The notes beneath the pieces are model-generated. The model was not told the DNA's origin, did not search any database, and saw only the letters and a program-made list of their open reading frames with translations. Position numbers and translations under genes: made by a program. Below, piece by piece: positions 11,506 to 21,641 of a DNA stretch of 64,000 nucleotides. The stretch's first letter is position 1. Every line of letters begins with the position of its first letter. The DNA is from Heracleum sosnowskyi (Eukaryota; Streptophyta; Magnoliopsida; Apiales; Apiaceae): NCBI GenBank assembly GCA_030848705.1, contig CM061243.1, positions 11,185,044 to 11,249,043 of the forward strand. Reading direction: 5' to 3'.

Positions 11506-12458
11506 GTAAGGTGGCTTGCTGGCTTATAAACTGTACTTGATCAATGTCTGAATATATTCTATGATGTGAAACTACAATTTAAAACCCAAAAGGTGTCTGA
11601 ACGTTAGTACTTTATATAAACGAGTCTTGTTTGTTTGAATGAATCTGGAACCTTCGCACGAGCTCAAATATTGCGTGAAGTTTGGAAATTTCTATTGTAA
11701 AGAAACCTCCACGCGAGTGAAAAGCAATCACATGTGCTGTATTTCATTTTCAACAATGGCAGCACTGAAGTTCTCATCAAGGGAACTACGTGCTGATACA
11801 CAAAGCTAGCTAGTTTTTATATTTTTGAAACAAGATTAAACACTTTTTCTATATGTTAATAGAGGCTTAAAGATTAAGGAACTGCTTTACTCCTATAAGA
11901 GGTATTAGTATTAGCTTATAAGACAAGAAAAGAAGATCCCTCCTCCACTTGCATTCTTTTCTCCTAGTAACACCTGATTATTTCAAGAGCGGGGTTAAAC
12001 TAGGCCAAAGTCCCAACTAAACCGAAAATTTTAGTCAAAATAGTTTTAAGTCTCTATCTTTTTGTTAAAAAATTGGTAAAAATATTATTTTAAGTCTTGA
12101 CTAGCATTCAAAAGTGATAGTAATCCATTTAAGTATGGTTATTACAAAATCCCAGTTATGTCACTGCTTAAGAAGTTGTGGCCTTCTGGGATATAAAAGA
12201 TACATGTGTATAAGAGGTAGACGCTTATAATCCATTTCTACCCTCTTGTAGCCCATGAAACGTAATATTTGGGTGAGCAATGGAGCTATAATACATGTGT
12301 TATTATGAAATAATTAACAAGTATAAAAGGAGATTTTGGATCAAATTTATTATGAAAAAAAAATTTATTATGAAATAACCAAAGAAACAGCCAATACACT
12401 AAACTTGTGGTTTATGAACATCCTCTTTTCCTTAATTCTGATCATCTTTTGGGTCGTC
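11506..12458. other. Intergenic region between AAA-ATPase copies 2 and 3
   Basis: AT-rich DNA holding the promoter side of copy 2 and the 3' side of copy 3. No repeat family or conserved ORF is recognised. Small ORFs near 12,336-12,619 are shadows of the acidic tail of copy 3. Confidence 0.4.
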
Positions 12459-14102
12459 TTACTCATCATTGTCATCATCTTCATCATCACTGTCATTGTC
12501 CTTGTCATCCTCATCATCTTCCTGTGAAACTGATTCAGCCACCTCCTCTGTTGCTTTCTTGTCCTTGGTCTTGTTCTTGGCCTCTTCATTGTTCTTTCTC
12601 TTTGAGTGAAGAAAACTGATTAGGCTAGCAAGTGAAACATCAGGATCATCACTCTGTAGTAGCTGTTCAGCTACTTCAGCCGGAGTCACCTCTGTAGTTC
12701 GAATCAACTCCTCAATCTCTCCGAAAAGCTTATGATCTTCAACTTCAAGGTAATTATTCGCTAGAATTCTAAAGCCACATGGAGTGCAATAAGACATGTG
12801 AATGTGCATGTCCATTCGACCAGGGCGTAACAATGCCGGGTCCAGCTTCTCTTTGTGGTTTGTTGTAAATATTATGATCCTTTCATCTCCACAACTTGAC
12901 CACAATCCATCTATGAAATTCAGAAAACCTGATAGTGTTACCTGCACATGTACGTGTTCCAAAACCTTTGTTAAATCAAAACTGTACCAGATTTGGACAG
13001 AGCACTGCCCTAATTTTCAAGTCACTTGTACTTGGACAACACGAAGATGCTCTAATATCATATAAATGAAATATGAATCAACAAGTACAAGAGAAAAAAA
13101 CTATGAAAAAAGACCGACCTTGCTTGCTCTTTCGCCTTTAGATTTTTTGTCTGCAGATTTTCCTGCTTTAGCTCCACTCACCCTCTCATGCAACTCAATG
13201 CTGCAATCAATATCCTCCACAACCAAAATTGACCGATTCTCTGTTTCGATCAACAGCTTCCTCAACTCTGAGTTACACTTCAAGTCTGTCAACTCCAAAT
13301 CATATATATTAAACTTCAAGTAATTAGCCATTGCTGCGATCAAACTAGATTTTCCGGTCCCAGGTGGACCATACAACAAATACCCTCTTTTCCAAGCCTT
13401 TCCGATTTTCCTATACTTCTCTCTCCTCTTCAAAAACATATCGAGGTCTCTAATCACAGTCTCCTTCAATTCTGTATCCATGGCAAGAGTCTCAAAAGTT
13501 GATGGATGATCAAGAACAACTGATTCCCACGTTTTGTCGTCATCAATAGTGAATAATTTTAGAGTTCTGTTGACTTGCTTTTGTACTTTAGCTTCTTTCA
13601 AGATGAATGGTAAATAGCACTTAAGAGCTTCATCCGCGTGTTTTCTGTTAAAGCTGAGCTCGAAATAGCGGGATTCTGTCTTATGATTGTACAGACTAGG
13701 GGCTCGTACAATACGTACCCAAGTCCAGTTGAATTGAACGCCATTGAATATATCTAGCACCTCTTCATTATGCTCCATGCCAAGTGACAAGTTATTTTCT
13801 TCTTCAGGTTTACTAACTCTTAGACGACTCGTGTTGCTAGCAATTTTAGATTCTAGGTAGACCAACGCAGCGTCGTAGATTGCATTGTTTCCGTATCCAA
13901 CATACTCGTTGATCACCATTGTCACTTCAGTAGAAAAGTATCTTACAAACTTTTTGAGGCCATAATTTATATAATCTTGAATCTCAGAAGGTAAGTAATC
14001 CTGGCTTATGGTGCGCACCACCATAGCCGTGGCAGCGGCAGTTCCGAGGGCGGAGATGATTGTCTTGGTCGAAGCCAGTCTGGACTTTATAGGAGGAGCC
14101 AT
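12459..14102 (-). CDS. BCS1-like mitochondrial AAA-ATPase, copy 3 (two exons, acidic tail)
   Basis: Coding sequence is complement(12459-12941, 13119-14102), 488 aa, with a phase-0 GT-AG intron at 12,942-13,118. The N-terminus (MAPPIKSRLASTKTII) and the region before the AAA core are clearly more divergent than copies 1 and 2, and the stretch after NWTWV is shorter. Walker A GPPGTGKS is at 245-252; Walker B, sensor 1 and RPGRMD are intact. The C-terminus ends in a run made almost only of Asp, Glu, Asn, Lys and Ser (about the last 25 residues), absent from the other copies. It has a recognisable 5' UTR intron and TATA box. It is probably the oldest of the three duplicates. Confidence 0.9.
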
Positions 14103-14137
14103 CTAGCTTGTCGAATTGAAGGTAAATTGGTTGTAAC

Positions 14138-14360
14138 CTGCAATAATAAGTAACTATAAGAAACTACTTATTTGTGCTCCTAAACTCTGCAACAATACGT
14201 ATCGTGAAAAATCAACCAGATTCTACTAAATTAAGTAAAATAATTGTTTTGGCTACGTAACTCAATAAGGTCAAGGCGTGGAATTTAGATATAGCTTGCA
14301 GTCTAAAAATATTCGAGATTTGTTCAAATATTATGAACAGTAAACATATAAATTTTGTAC
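14138..14360 (-). other. Probable 5' UTR intron of AAA-ATPase copy 3
   Basis: On the minus strand a donor (ttcag|gtacaa) at 14,360 and an acceptor (ttattgcag|gttac) at 14,138 bound a 223-bp AT-rich stretch between the predicted leader (about 14,361-14,525) and the ATG at 14,102. The acceptor context is repeated upstream of copy 1. Confidence 0.5.
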
Positions 14361-14554
14361 CTGAAATTAAACTTTTAATCGCGGCGTTCGTGCTGTGAGT
14401 TCTCAGGAGAAAATCTTTCCCTAGTTAAAAAAGACGATCAACAATGACCAAACGGAGAGTCCTCGCCGGAAGTGACAAATTCCACGCACGAATAGTTTGA
14501 GAGAGAAAATTGACGAGAAATAATGTATCTTGATGAATGTGGAGAAGAGGTCTG

Positions 14555-14562
14555 TTTATATA
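14555..14562 (-). promoter_or_regulatory. TATA box of AAA-ATPase copy 3
   Basis: tatataaa on the minus strand, about 30 bp before a CA-rich likely transcription start and followed by a leader with pyrimidine-rich patches. Confidence 0.5.
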
Positions 14563-14939
14563 GTAAATCGAGTAAGATTTCAGAATCTGTGTATGATTCA
14601 AAAACTTGGCAGGCGAGTAAAAATTTATTAAAATACTATTTTGAAAGGAAAAAAAGGAAGACTTACCATTGTTTATTTAATTTCTTTTTTTTTTCTTTTG
14701 ATTATGACATTGGTTCTTTAGTAGGTATGGACTAAATATTAATGGGAACTTTCTTGAATTATTTTCGTGTATTTTAATCTCGATTTGTATTCGACTTTCT
14801 AGTTTCTGCTGCGTGGCAATAATATTCATTGTAGGAAAGGCCAAAAGGGTGTAGCCGGCTGCTATGACACCTTGAGCAGTTAATAATAGGTCAGGTGGAT
14901 TTAATGGCAAAAATTAATTGAAGCTAATTGGAGATATTG

Positions 14940-15260
14940 TTACCCAAATTTTGGTATTAAAATTTGTATTTTATTGCTAATTATTAACAGGATTATAATC
15001 AAAGTTTAAAAAGTGTATTTTAATAATTTAAATCAAATTTAAATAGGACTTCTATATTTAATATAATTTTTATAGTAAAAATTCGTAACTTTTTTTTTCT
15101 CTCTTCGTATTTTGGATATTTTCGGTTATACAATAATTGTTAAATCATCGTTATATTAAAAATAATTTCATGAACTTTGTGCAGATCGTAAAATCATCTA
15201 AATCTGATTTTTAAAAATCAAGAGTAAAATAGTAAAGTGATTTTAATATATAATTCTCAA
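14940..15260 (+). repeat. Dispersed Helitron-related repeat, same family as 1-2,564
   Basis: Contains gtgtattttaataattt, attcgtaactttt and the ttgttaaatcatcg / gtaaaatcatc cores in the same order as the units at about 540-1,000 and 2,010-2,350. It is degenerate. No CTAG terminus is seen here. Confidence 0.5.
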
Positions 15261-15633
15261 TTTAAAAAAAATTCTAAGTATTAGGGTTTCCTCTGCTACC
15301 CTGTTATGTCATTTCAAATGCCCTTCTTGTGTAGCTCAAGCCCAATGGGCCTTCTGCTAGGCCCATTATCTTTTAAATAGTAAAGACTCAATGAAAAACC
15401 CAAGCAAATTGCTCGGCTTAACTCAAAGAGTAGTGGTTTACAATTCTTTTTTTAAGCTCAACAAAATTCTATGTACTACTCAAAATTTATAATAGATTTA
15501 AAATCATGTTCATTCCAAGAATTAAATTAAAGTCATGAGAATTTATTATATAAATTTGTAATAGGATCATTTATACACATTTTTAAATACTTTAAAAATG
15601 CAAAATGATAAGTAAATTAAGAACAAACGAGTA

Positions 15634-15944
15634 CTCCCTCTACCATTGAGTTATATACATTAGGTTTGGACACGAGACCAAGAAAAAATATAAAAAAATG
15701 AGTAAAGTTAGATGAAAAATGGGTTAAGTGGTGGGACCTATCAATATTTAATAATAAATTTGAGATAGTGGAGGAAAGTAGTGGGTGTAATAGTGTTTTA
15801 TATTATTATAGAATAGAGATAGTAGAGAAACTAGTGAGTGTAATAGTATTTTATATTATTAAAAATTACTATTTTTGAAATGTATAAAAATGAGAAGGAC
15901 ATCCCAAAATGGAAACTGTATAGAAATGAATGGGATAGAGGAAG
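15634..15944. mobile_element. Stowaway-like MITE (Tc1/mariner type), about 310 bp
   Basis: The left end is ctccctctaccattgag. The reverse complement of the right end is cttcctctatcccattc. TA dinucleotides flank both ends (15,632-33 and 15,945-46). The CTCCCTC terminus and TA target duplication are the Stowaway hallmarks. Internal tandem-like motifs (gtgtaatagt, ttttatattatta) are present and there is no ORF. Confidence 0.8.
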
Positions 15945-15949
15945 TAGTA

Positions 15950-16164
15950 CTCAAGACACATTTGCACCAAAGAAAAGAATGAAATATTTATTTATTTTAT
16001 ATTCTTTAACTTCTTTCATGGTTCGATTCCTCACAACTACGTAATTATATAAGATTTATTTATTTACTTTAAATTCATTAGCTTCATCGATGTTCGATTT
16101 CCTACAACTATGTAATTATACAATATATATTTATTTACTTTAATTTCATGGCACAGATTATCAG
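15950..16164 (+). repeat. Two units of a 75-bp minisatellite
   Basis: Near 16,015-16,145 the motif ggttcgattcctcacaac, then tacgtaattata, then tttatttactttaaatt occurs twice. The same motif makes up most of the Helitron at 18,741-19,339, so this may be a truncated relative. Confidence 0.5.
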
Positions 16165-16173
16165 CTAGTAGTA

Positions 16174-16207
<34 letters not shown>
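16165..16207 (+). repeat. (TAA)n microsatellite
   Basis: About 13 trinucleotide units directly abut the 5' end of the Helitron at 16,208. The TAA tract resumes right after its 3' end. Confidence 0.85.
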
Positions 16208-16208
<1 letters not shown>

Positions 16209-17605
16209 CTATATTATATATACTATATTATAATAGACAAAACAATAAAAGTTTGGTTGGTTGGTCGGTCCTAAGGGATTTTACTTAGTTACCTTTATTT
16301 TTTAAAAAAAATATTATTAATTAATAACATTATTTATAACCAATTACCTTTTCGGTTAAAATACATTAATTTTTCTATTTTTTCTAACAAATCTCCTCTT
16401 TTTCTTAAAATATTACGGGAAATTACATTTTTCAACTAAAACATGCTACTTTTTCTATTTAATCTTACTAAAACTCCTCATTTTCCAAAAAAAAAAATCA
16501 CTGGCAACCCTTACTTATTCAACTAAAATATTCTACTTTTTCTATTTTTTCTTATTAAAATCACTTCTTTTCCAAAATATCACGGGCAACCCTTAATTAT
16601 TTATTTTAAAACCTATTTTAATATTTTTAATTTAAATATTTATAATTAGGGTAATTACCCTTTTCAACTAAAACATTTTACTTTTTCTATTTTTCCTTAC
16701 TAAAACCCCTCTTTTCCAAAAATGTCACAGACAAACCGTTACTTATTTATTTTAAAACCTATTTTAATACTTTTAATTATTTAAAAAAGTTTAAACTATC
16801 TTATAATAGACAAAACATTAAATATTATACTTAATTATCCTTACTTATTTTTTATAAAAAATTATTAATTAATAACATTATTTATAACCAATTATCTTTT
16901 CAGCTAAAATACATTACTTTTTCTATTTTTTCTAACAATTCCTTTTTTTGTCTAAAAAAAAAAGACGGGCAATTACCTTTTTCAACTAAAACATGTTACT
17001 TTTTCTATTTTTCTTTACTAAAACACCTCATTTTCCAAAAATATCAAAGTTAAACCTTTTCTTATTAATATTAAACCCTATTTTATTACTTTTAATTACG
17101 GGCAATTACCATTTTCAACTAAAACAGGTTACTTTTTTATGTTTACTTACTAAAATCACTCATTTTCCAAAAATATTACGGGCAAAACTTTACTTATTTT
17201 TTTTGAAAACATATTTTAATACTTTTAGTTATTTAAAAAGTTTAACACTCCTGCTTATTTTTTAACAAATACAATTAATAAAATATTAAAATATATATCT
17301 ACACTATTATATAATAGCCGAAACATTTAAAATTTTGATTTTTAGTTTTCGGTTATTTGTTCCATTTAATAAAATAATATAAAGTATAAATATAAAACAC
17401 GCCTAAAATAAAATTTTAGTATACTATATCTTTCAATCATTAAAATTGCCTTTTTTTAAATTATACATTTTCAATTACTAATACATACAAAAAAAATATC
17501 AAACACTCTATATTTATATTATTAATATAAAAAAAACTTTTTACTATATAAGAAATATTATATTATATTAAAAGAAGCTCGTGTTTCGCATGGGTTATAA
17601 GCTAG
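16208..17605 (+). mobile_element. Non-autonomous Helitron inserted in a TAA microsatellite
   Basis: The 5' end TCTATATTATA is preceded by A, and the 3' end (degenerate hairpin, then gggttataagctag) is followed by T, as expected for A|T insertion. TAA repeats lie on both sides. The interior is built of 300-550-bp degenerate tandem units rich in ttttctattttttct, aaaacatgttac and acgggcaa. A second 5'-like terminus (tctacactattatataat) at 17,298 leaves open that only 17,298-17,605 is the last-inserted unit. No coding capacity. Confidence 0.65.
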
Positions 17606-17622
17606 TAATAATAATAAGGCAA

Positions 17623-18737
17623 GTGCTCATATGAGACCCTCATTAAAATGAGATATGAGATCTAATCTCAACAATACATTTTTATAACTACTTTTAATCT
17701 AAACCACACATTTAAATCTAAAATTTATTGTCCTACCATTACCTCCTTCCTCACCAATCCACCTACCACTACCACCACCACCACCACCGCCGCCACTTTT
17801 CCGTCGTCACCATCACCAACCTCCGGCGGCCAACACCAATAACACTGAATTCCGACCGTCATTCCTTTAATTCCGACGACACACACACTCTCTCTCGTTC
17901 TCCCTCCCCTTCGGCCACCATCAACCAAACTCCGGCGAGTAATAGATATGTAAAAATCAATCTTCTGTACTTCGATTAAAAATCTCGCAGGTGGTGATTT
18001 TTTTCAAAAACCAAGTGATTTTTATGATTTTTTGCTAATTTATGTTGATTTTTTTTCTTCCGATTTTTGAGTTGTATTTTATAATTATGTATTAAAAGAT
18101 GGTTCGTTGATGATGGGGGTCGTCGTGATGGTGACGATAATGACGGTAAAGGTGGTGATTTATATATGATTTTGGTGTTTTGTTTGTGATGGTCGGAGGT
18201 GATGTTGTACATGGTAGTTGGATGGGGTGGTTTTATGGTGATTTTAAGTTGTAGTTACTGATTTTGTACGGTGATTTTGTTATGTTGTCATTGGTCGGTG
18301 TTGGTCATCGGAGATGGTGACCGAATGTGGTGGCATGAGAAGGCAGTGGTAGTGTAGTGCTTGTGATAATTAATACTTAATTTTGGTGAATTTGATGGTG
18401 ATTTCTGTAATTCTGGTGACCGGAGGTGGTGGTCGGCGATTACTGAAGGTGGTGGTCAGCGATGACCGCATGTGGTGGTGATTTTTGTCTAACGGTGGTG
18501 ATTTTATTCAGAATTGTGGTGATTTTAATTATGACGTTGGTGATTAGTGCTGGTTACCGGAGATGGTGGTCACCGAAAATGGTGATCACTGGTGGAAAAG
18601 GTGGTGAGTGAGTGGAGGTGGTGGAATAATAAAATATTTAAAATAATTAAATGAGTGGTGAAGATAAATAGAAGGTTTATAAATGAATGGTTAAGATTAG
18701 ATCTCATATCTCACAATGTGGGTTCTCAATGGAGCGC
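17623..18737. mobile_element. Long-TIR DNA transposon (MULE-like or Pack-MULE candidate), about 1.1 kb
   Basis: Inverted ends of about 45-50 bp share gagatatgagatctaatct. The left copy lies at 17,623-17,675 and the right at 18,690-18,737. The interior is unlike its surroundings. A CCACCACC/CCGCCGCC and tccggcg-rich stretch (17,755-17,940) looks like a captured gene leader. It is followed by a GGTGGT/GGTGAT-rich half (18,110-18,640). ORFs in it are low-complexity and not credible proteins. No clear 9-bp target duplication was found; the right flank is interrupted by a Helitron 3 bp away. Confidence 0.6.
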
Positions 18738-18740
18738 GAA

Positions 18741-19339
18741 TCTATACTCTTTATTAATAAGCAAAACAATGTGAAAATGACGCGCGGTACTAAAGTACCA
18801 AATTACCAAATTTGGTTATCACTTAACCCGGGTTCGATTCCTCGCAACTACATAATTCTACAAGATTTATTTACTTTAAATTCTTTAGCTTCATCCAAGG
18901 TTCGATTCCTTACAACTACGTAATTATACCAGATTTATTTATTTACTTTAAATTCAATAGTTTCATCGAGCATTAGATTCTTTGCAACTTATTTATTTAC
19001 TTTAATTTCTTTAGCTTCATCCAGGATTCGATTCTTTACAACTACGTAATTGTACAAGATTTTTTTATTTAATTTAAATTCAATAGTTTCATCGAGCGTT
19101 AGATTCTTTGCAACTACGTAATCATACAAGATTTATTTATTTACTTTAATTTCTTTAGCTTTATGCACAATTCGATTGTCTATAACTACATAATTAAATA
19201 GTTATTTATTTATTATATATTTTTATCATTCAATTCTCGAGAACTACATTTTTAAATAAATTTTATTAATAATTTATTAATAATAATATTTTAATGTTAA
19301 CTCATGCTCGGCCCGTGCTTGGCACGGGTTATAAGCTAG
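18741..19339 (+). mobile_element. Non-autonomous Helitron (599 bp) with internal minisatellite
   Basis: The 5' end TCTATACTCTTTATT follows an A. The 3' end has a perfect 7-bp hairpin (cccgtgc-ttg-gcacggg), then ttataagctag and a T. Inside, about five imperfect 75-bp units (ggttcgattcc, ttacaactacgtaatta, tttatttactttaaatt) run from 18,830 to 19,190. No ORF. Confidence 0.8.
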
Positions 19340-19659
19340 TTAATAATAATAATAATAAATTAAAAAATCAAGCCGCCCAATGAGGACTAAGATGATTGAA
19401 TATTAAGGAAGCAGTCCATTCATGACCAAATAGTTTGGCACAACTCCAAAAGACACACTAGTAGTGTACTACTACTTGTGCCTACACACCATGTTAATTA
19501 CTATTCTATTGCACCACACAAGGAAATTTAAGCTTCTCCTGGTACTTTTTTGATTTTTCAAAGTCCTATAACAAGTTCAGGAGTGGCGTGCTGGCGGGCG
19601 GATTTATTTTTCATTATTCCGTAATCAAAATGTTAATTATTAGCAAGAGAGTTTATCCT

Positions 19660-19667
19660 TATAAATA
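19660..19667 (+). promoter_or_regulatory. TATA box of the FAD2-like gene
   Basis: tataaata lies 120 bp upstream of the ATG at 19,780. The leader after it contains a duplicated aacacactagctaaa and no obvious intron. Confidence 0.55.
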
Positions 19668-19779
19668 AGCAATTTGGAATCTCAGAAACTTCAGAGCAAA
19701 ACACACTAGCTAAAAGAAGCAGAAGAAAAACACACTAGCTAAATAGCAACATTTGCATCTTCTTCGTGAGAAAAAAAAA

Positions 19780-20931
19780 ATGGGTGCAGGTGGTCGCATG
19801 TCTGCTCCATCTAGTGGCAAAAAAACCGAAACAGAAGCGCTTCGACGAGCTCCTCATGAGAAGCCACCGTTCACCATAGGTGATCTTAAGAAGGCCATTC
19901 CTGCTCATTGTTTCGAAAAATCGCTTGTTACTTCTTTTCGATATCTCATTCAAGATCTTCTTATGGCTTATGCCGTTTACTATGTTGCTACTAATTACAT
20001 AGACCAATATCTTCCGAATCCTCTTAATTACTTGGGTTGGGCAGCTTACATTGCTGTTCAAGGTTGTGTTTTGACAGGGGCTTGGGTTGTAGGTCATGAA
20101 TGTGATCATGATGCATTTAGCAACTATGGCTGGGTTAATGACCTTGTTGGTCTAGTTGTCCACTCATCTCTCTTGGTCCCTTATTTCTCTTGGAAAATTA
20201 GCCACAGACGTCATCATGCGAATACTCAATCACTTGAGAATGATGAGGTGTATGTCCCGAGATTCAGGTCCAACATTCGAAACTACTACAAAATTCTCAA
20301 CAATCCACCAGGACGCGTCCTTGTGTGGGTAATCACACTTCTCATAGGCTTTCCTATTTACTTGATGTTCAATGTTTCGGGACACAAGTATGAGAGGTGG
20401 ACTTCACACTACGATCCCCATAGCCCTCTTTACACCGAACGTGAACGTAAACAGATCATTGTTTCTGATATTGCGATTCTTGCTGTCATCTATGGTCTTT
20501 ACCGTCTTGTATTACTCAAAGGATTTGCCTGGGTTTTCTTTGTTTATGGAGGTCCATTGCTAGTTGTCAATGGATGGTTCACGTTGATCACAATCCTCAA
20601 TCACACTCATCCTTCTGTGCCTTACTACGATTCAAGTGAATGGGACTGGTTGAGGGGAGCTCTATGCACAGTCGACAGAGACTATGGAATTTTGAACAAG
20701 GTATTCCACAATGTGTGCAATGCTCATGTTTGTCACCACATTTTCTCCATGATCCCACATTACCATGGACTTGAAGCAACAGAAGCCATGAAGCCTGTAT
20801 TAGGCGATTACTATCAATACGATGGAACTCCGATTCTCAAGGCAATGTACAGAGAAATGAAGGAATGCATTTACGTCGAGAAAGACGAAGGTGAGACTAA
20901 AGGTGTCTACTGGTACAGAAAGGACTTGTAG
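19780..20931 (+). CDS. FAD2-type oleate desaturase-like protein (divergent; possible acetylenase-type)
   Basis: Intronless, 383 aa, exactly the usual FAD2 length. An in-frame ATG 27 bp upstream is rejected because MGAGGRMS is the conserved family start. FAD2 enzymes are ER membrane di-iron desaturases acting on oleoyl-phosphatidylcholine with cytochrome b5. Three histidine boxes are visible: HECDH at 106-110, HRRHH at 142-146 and HVCHH at 316-320. Hydrophobic spans lie near 55-105, 180-205 and 225-270. Box 1 normally reads HECGHH; here it is HECDHD, and the residues beside box 3 also differ (HVCHHIFSMIPHYHG). Divergent FAD2 members in Apiaceae and Asteraceae make acetylenic, conjugated or epoxy fatty acids (for example parsley ELI12). 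A specialised activity is therefore plausible but not shown. Confidence 0.88.
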   Translation: MGAGGRMSAPSSGKKTETEALRRAPHEKPPFTIGDLKKAIPAHCFEKSLVTSFRYLIQDLLMAYAVYYVATNYIDQYLPNPLNYLGWAAYIAVQGCVLTGAWVVGHECDHDAFSNYGWVNDLVGLVVHSSLLVPYFSWKISHRRHHANTQSLENDEVYVPRFRSNIRNYYKILNNPPGRVLVWVITLLIGFPIYLMFNVSGHKYERWTSHYDPHSPLYTERERKQIIVSDIAILAVIYGLYRLVLLKGFAWVFFVYGGPLLVVNGWFTLITILNHTHPSVPYYDSSEWDWLRGALCTVDRDYGILNKVFHNVCNAHVCHHIFSMIPHYHGLEATEAMKPVLGDYYQYDGTPILKAMYREMKECIYVEKDEGETKGVYWYRKDL

Positions 20932-21057
20932 CTTTGACGCGCCAGATGTTGTTGTTACGTACTCTGGGGAGAGATTATCCCCCGACTTGTAATTGCATTG
21001 TCTTTCCTAAGTTTCTCAGTATTGTTTCATAAAGAGCTGGAAACCATTACTCAATGC

Positions 21058-21063
21058 AATAAA
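21058..21063 (+). terminator. Polyadenylation signal of the FAD2-like gene
   Basis: AATAAA lies 127 bp after the stop codon, preceded by a T-rich 3' UTR (attgcattgtctttcc). Confidence 0.5.
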
Positions 21064-21320
21064 AAGAAATTCTATGCAATTCGACCTCGTTAAGTGAATG
21101 AATTAATTGGATCATATAGTATCGTAACACTTTATCAATTATACATTTACAGTACATAAAACTGGAGCAGTTGAGCATTTAGATTTAGTGATTTACAACC
21201 TACTGAGCCACTTAACTACTTTACATAGCATACAAACTTTTCAATGGCAAAACAAGCCTGCCTTGGCCCTGAATAAGTAAGTTTAAGACAATTATGATCA
21301 ATAAATATGTATTAACCTGT

Positions 21321-21641
21321 TTACATAATATTGCATGCTGGACTGGGCTCATCTTGCCGGCCTACATATACTACAGCCACTCTATCACATGTGGGGTAGT
21401 TCTGGCCCATATATTGTGGTGGGTAATTGTTGCCTATGTATGGCTGGGGAACAAATGGATGTAGTTGCAGCTGAGGTTGGGCTTTTTGATCAGGCTTTTT
21501 ATCATCCGGCTTTTTTTCTGGTTGGGGTTTCTTTTCTTCAGGCTTCTTCTGGTCTGTTGGTTTTGGAGGTGCAGATGGAGGCCCAATACTAACATTCTTC
21601 TTTACTATAAACCAGCAGCATATATACCATGGACGGATCAT
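21321..21641 (-). pseudogene. C-terminal exon of a heavy-metal-associated isoprenylated (HIPP/Pi21-like) protein
   Basis: The minus-strand frame gives a Lys/Pro/Glu-rich linker (PPSAPPKPTDQKKPEEKKP and more), a Gln/Pro/Tyr-rich stretch, and a C-terminus ending CNIM. That is a CaaX farnesylation box. This layout is the tail of plant HMA-domain HIPP proteins, including Pi21-like ones, which bind metals and sit at membranes or in nuclei. The HMA domain itself, with its CxxC motif, was not found in the next kilobase upstream on the minus strand. Either the first exons are lost or they lie further away. The Met at 21,641 is unlikely to be the true start; coding probably begins at an acceptor near 21,605-21,615. 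Confidence 0.5.

Noticed and set aside
12336..12619. Small His- and Ile-rich or Arg/Met-rich ORFs
   Set aside because: They are shadows of the Asp/Glu tail of AAA-ATPase copy 3 in other frames.
17725..18212. Protein-coding genes in the long-TIR element
   Set aside because: ORFs on both strands are His/Thr-, Val- or Asn/Lys-rich low-complexity products of CAC/GGT repeats; no conserved domain.
19753..19779. Upstream in-frame ATG for the FAD2-like gene
   Set aside because: It would add nine residues before the conserved MGAGGRMS start, which already gives the typical 383-aa length.
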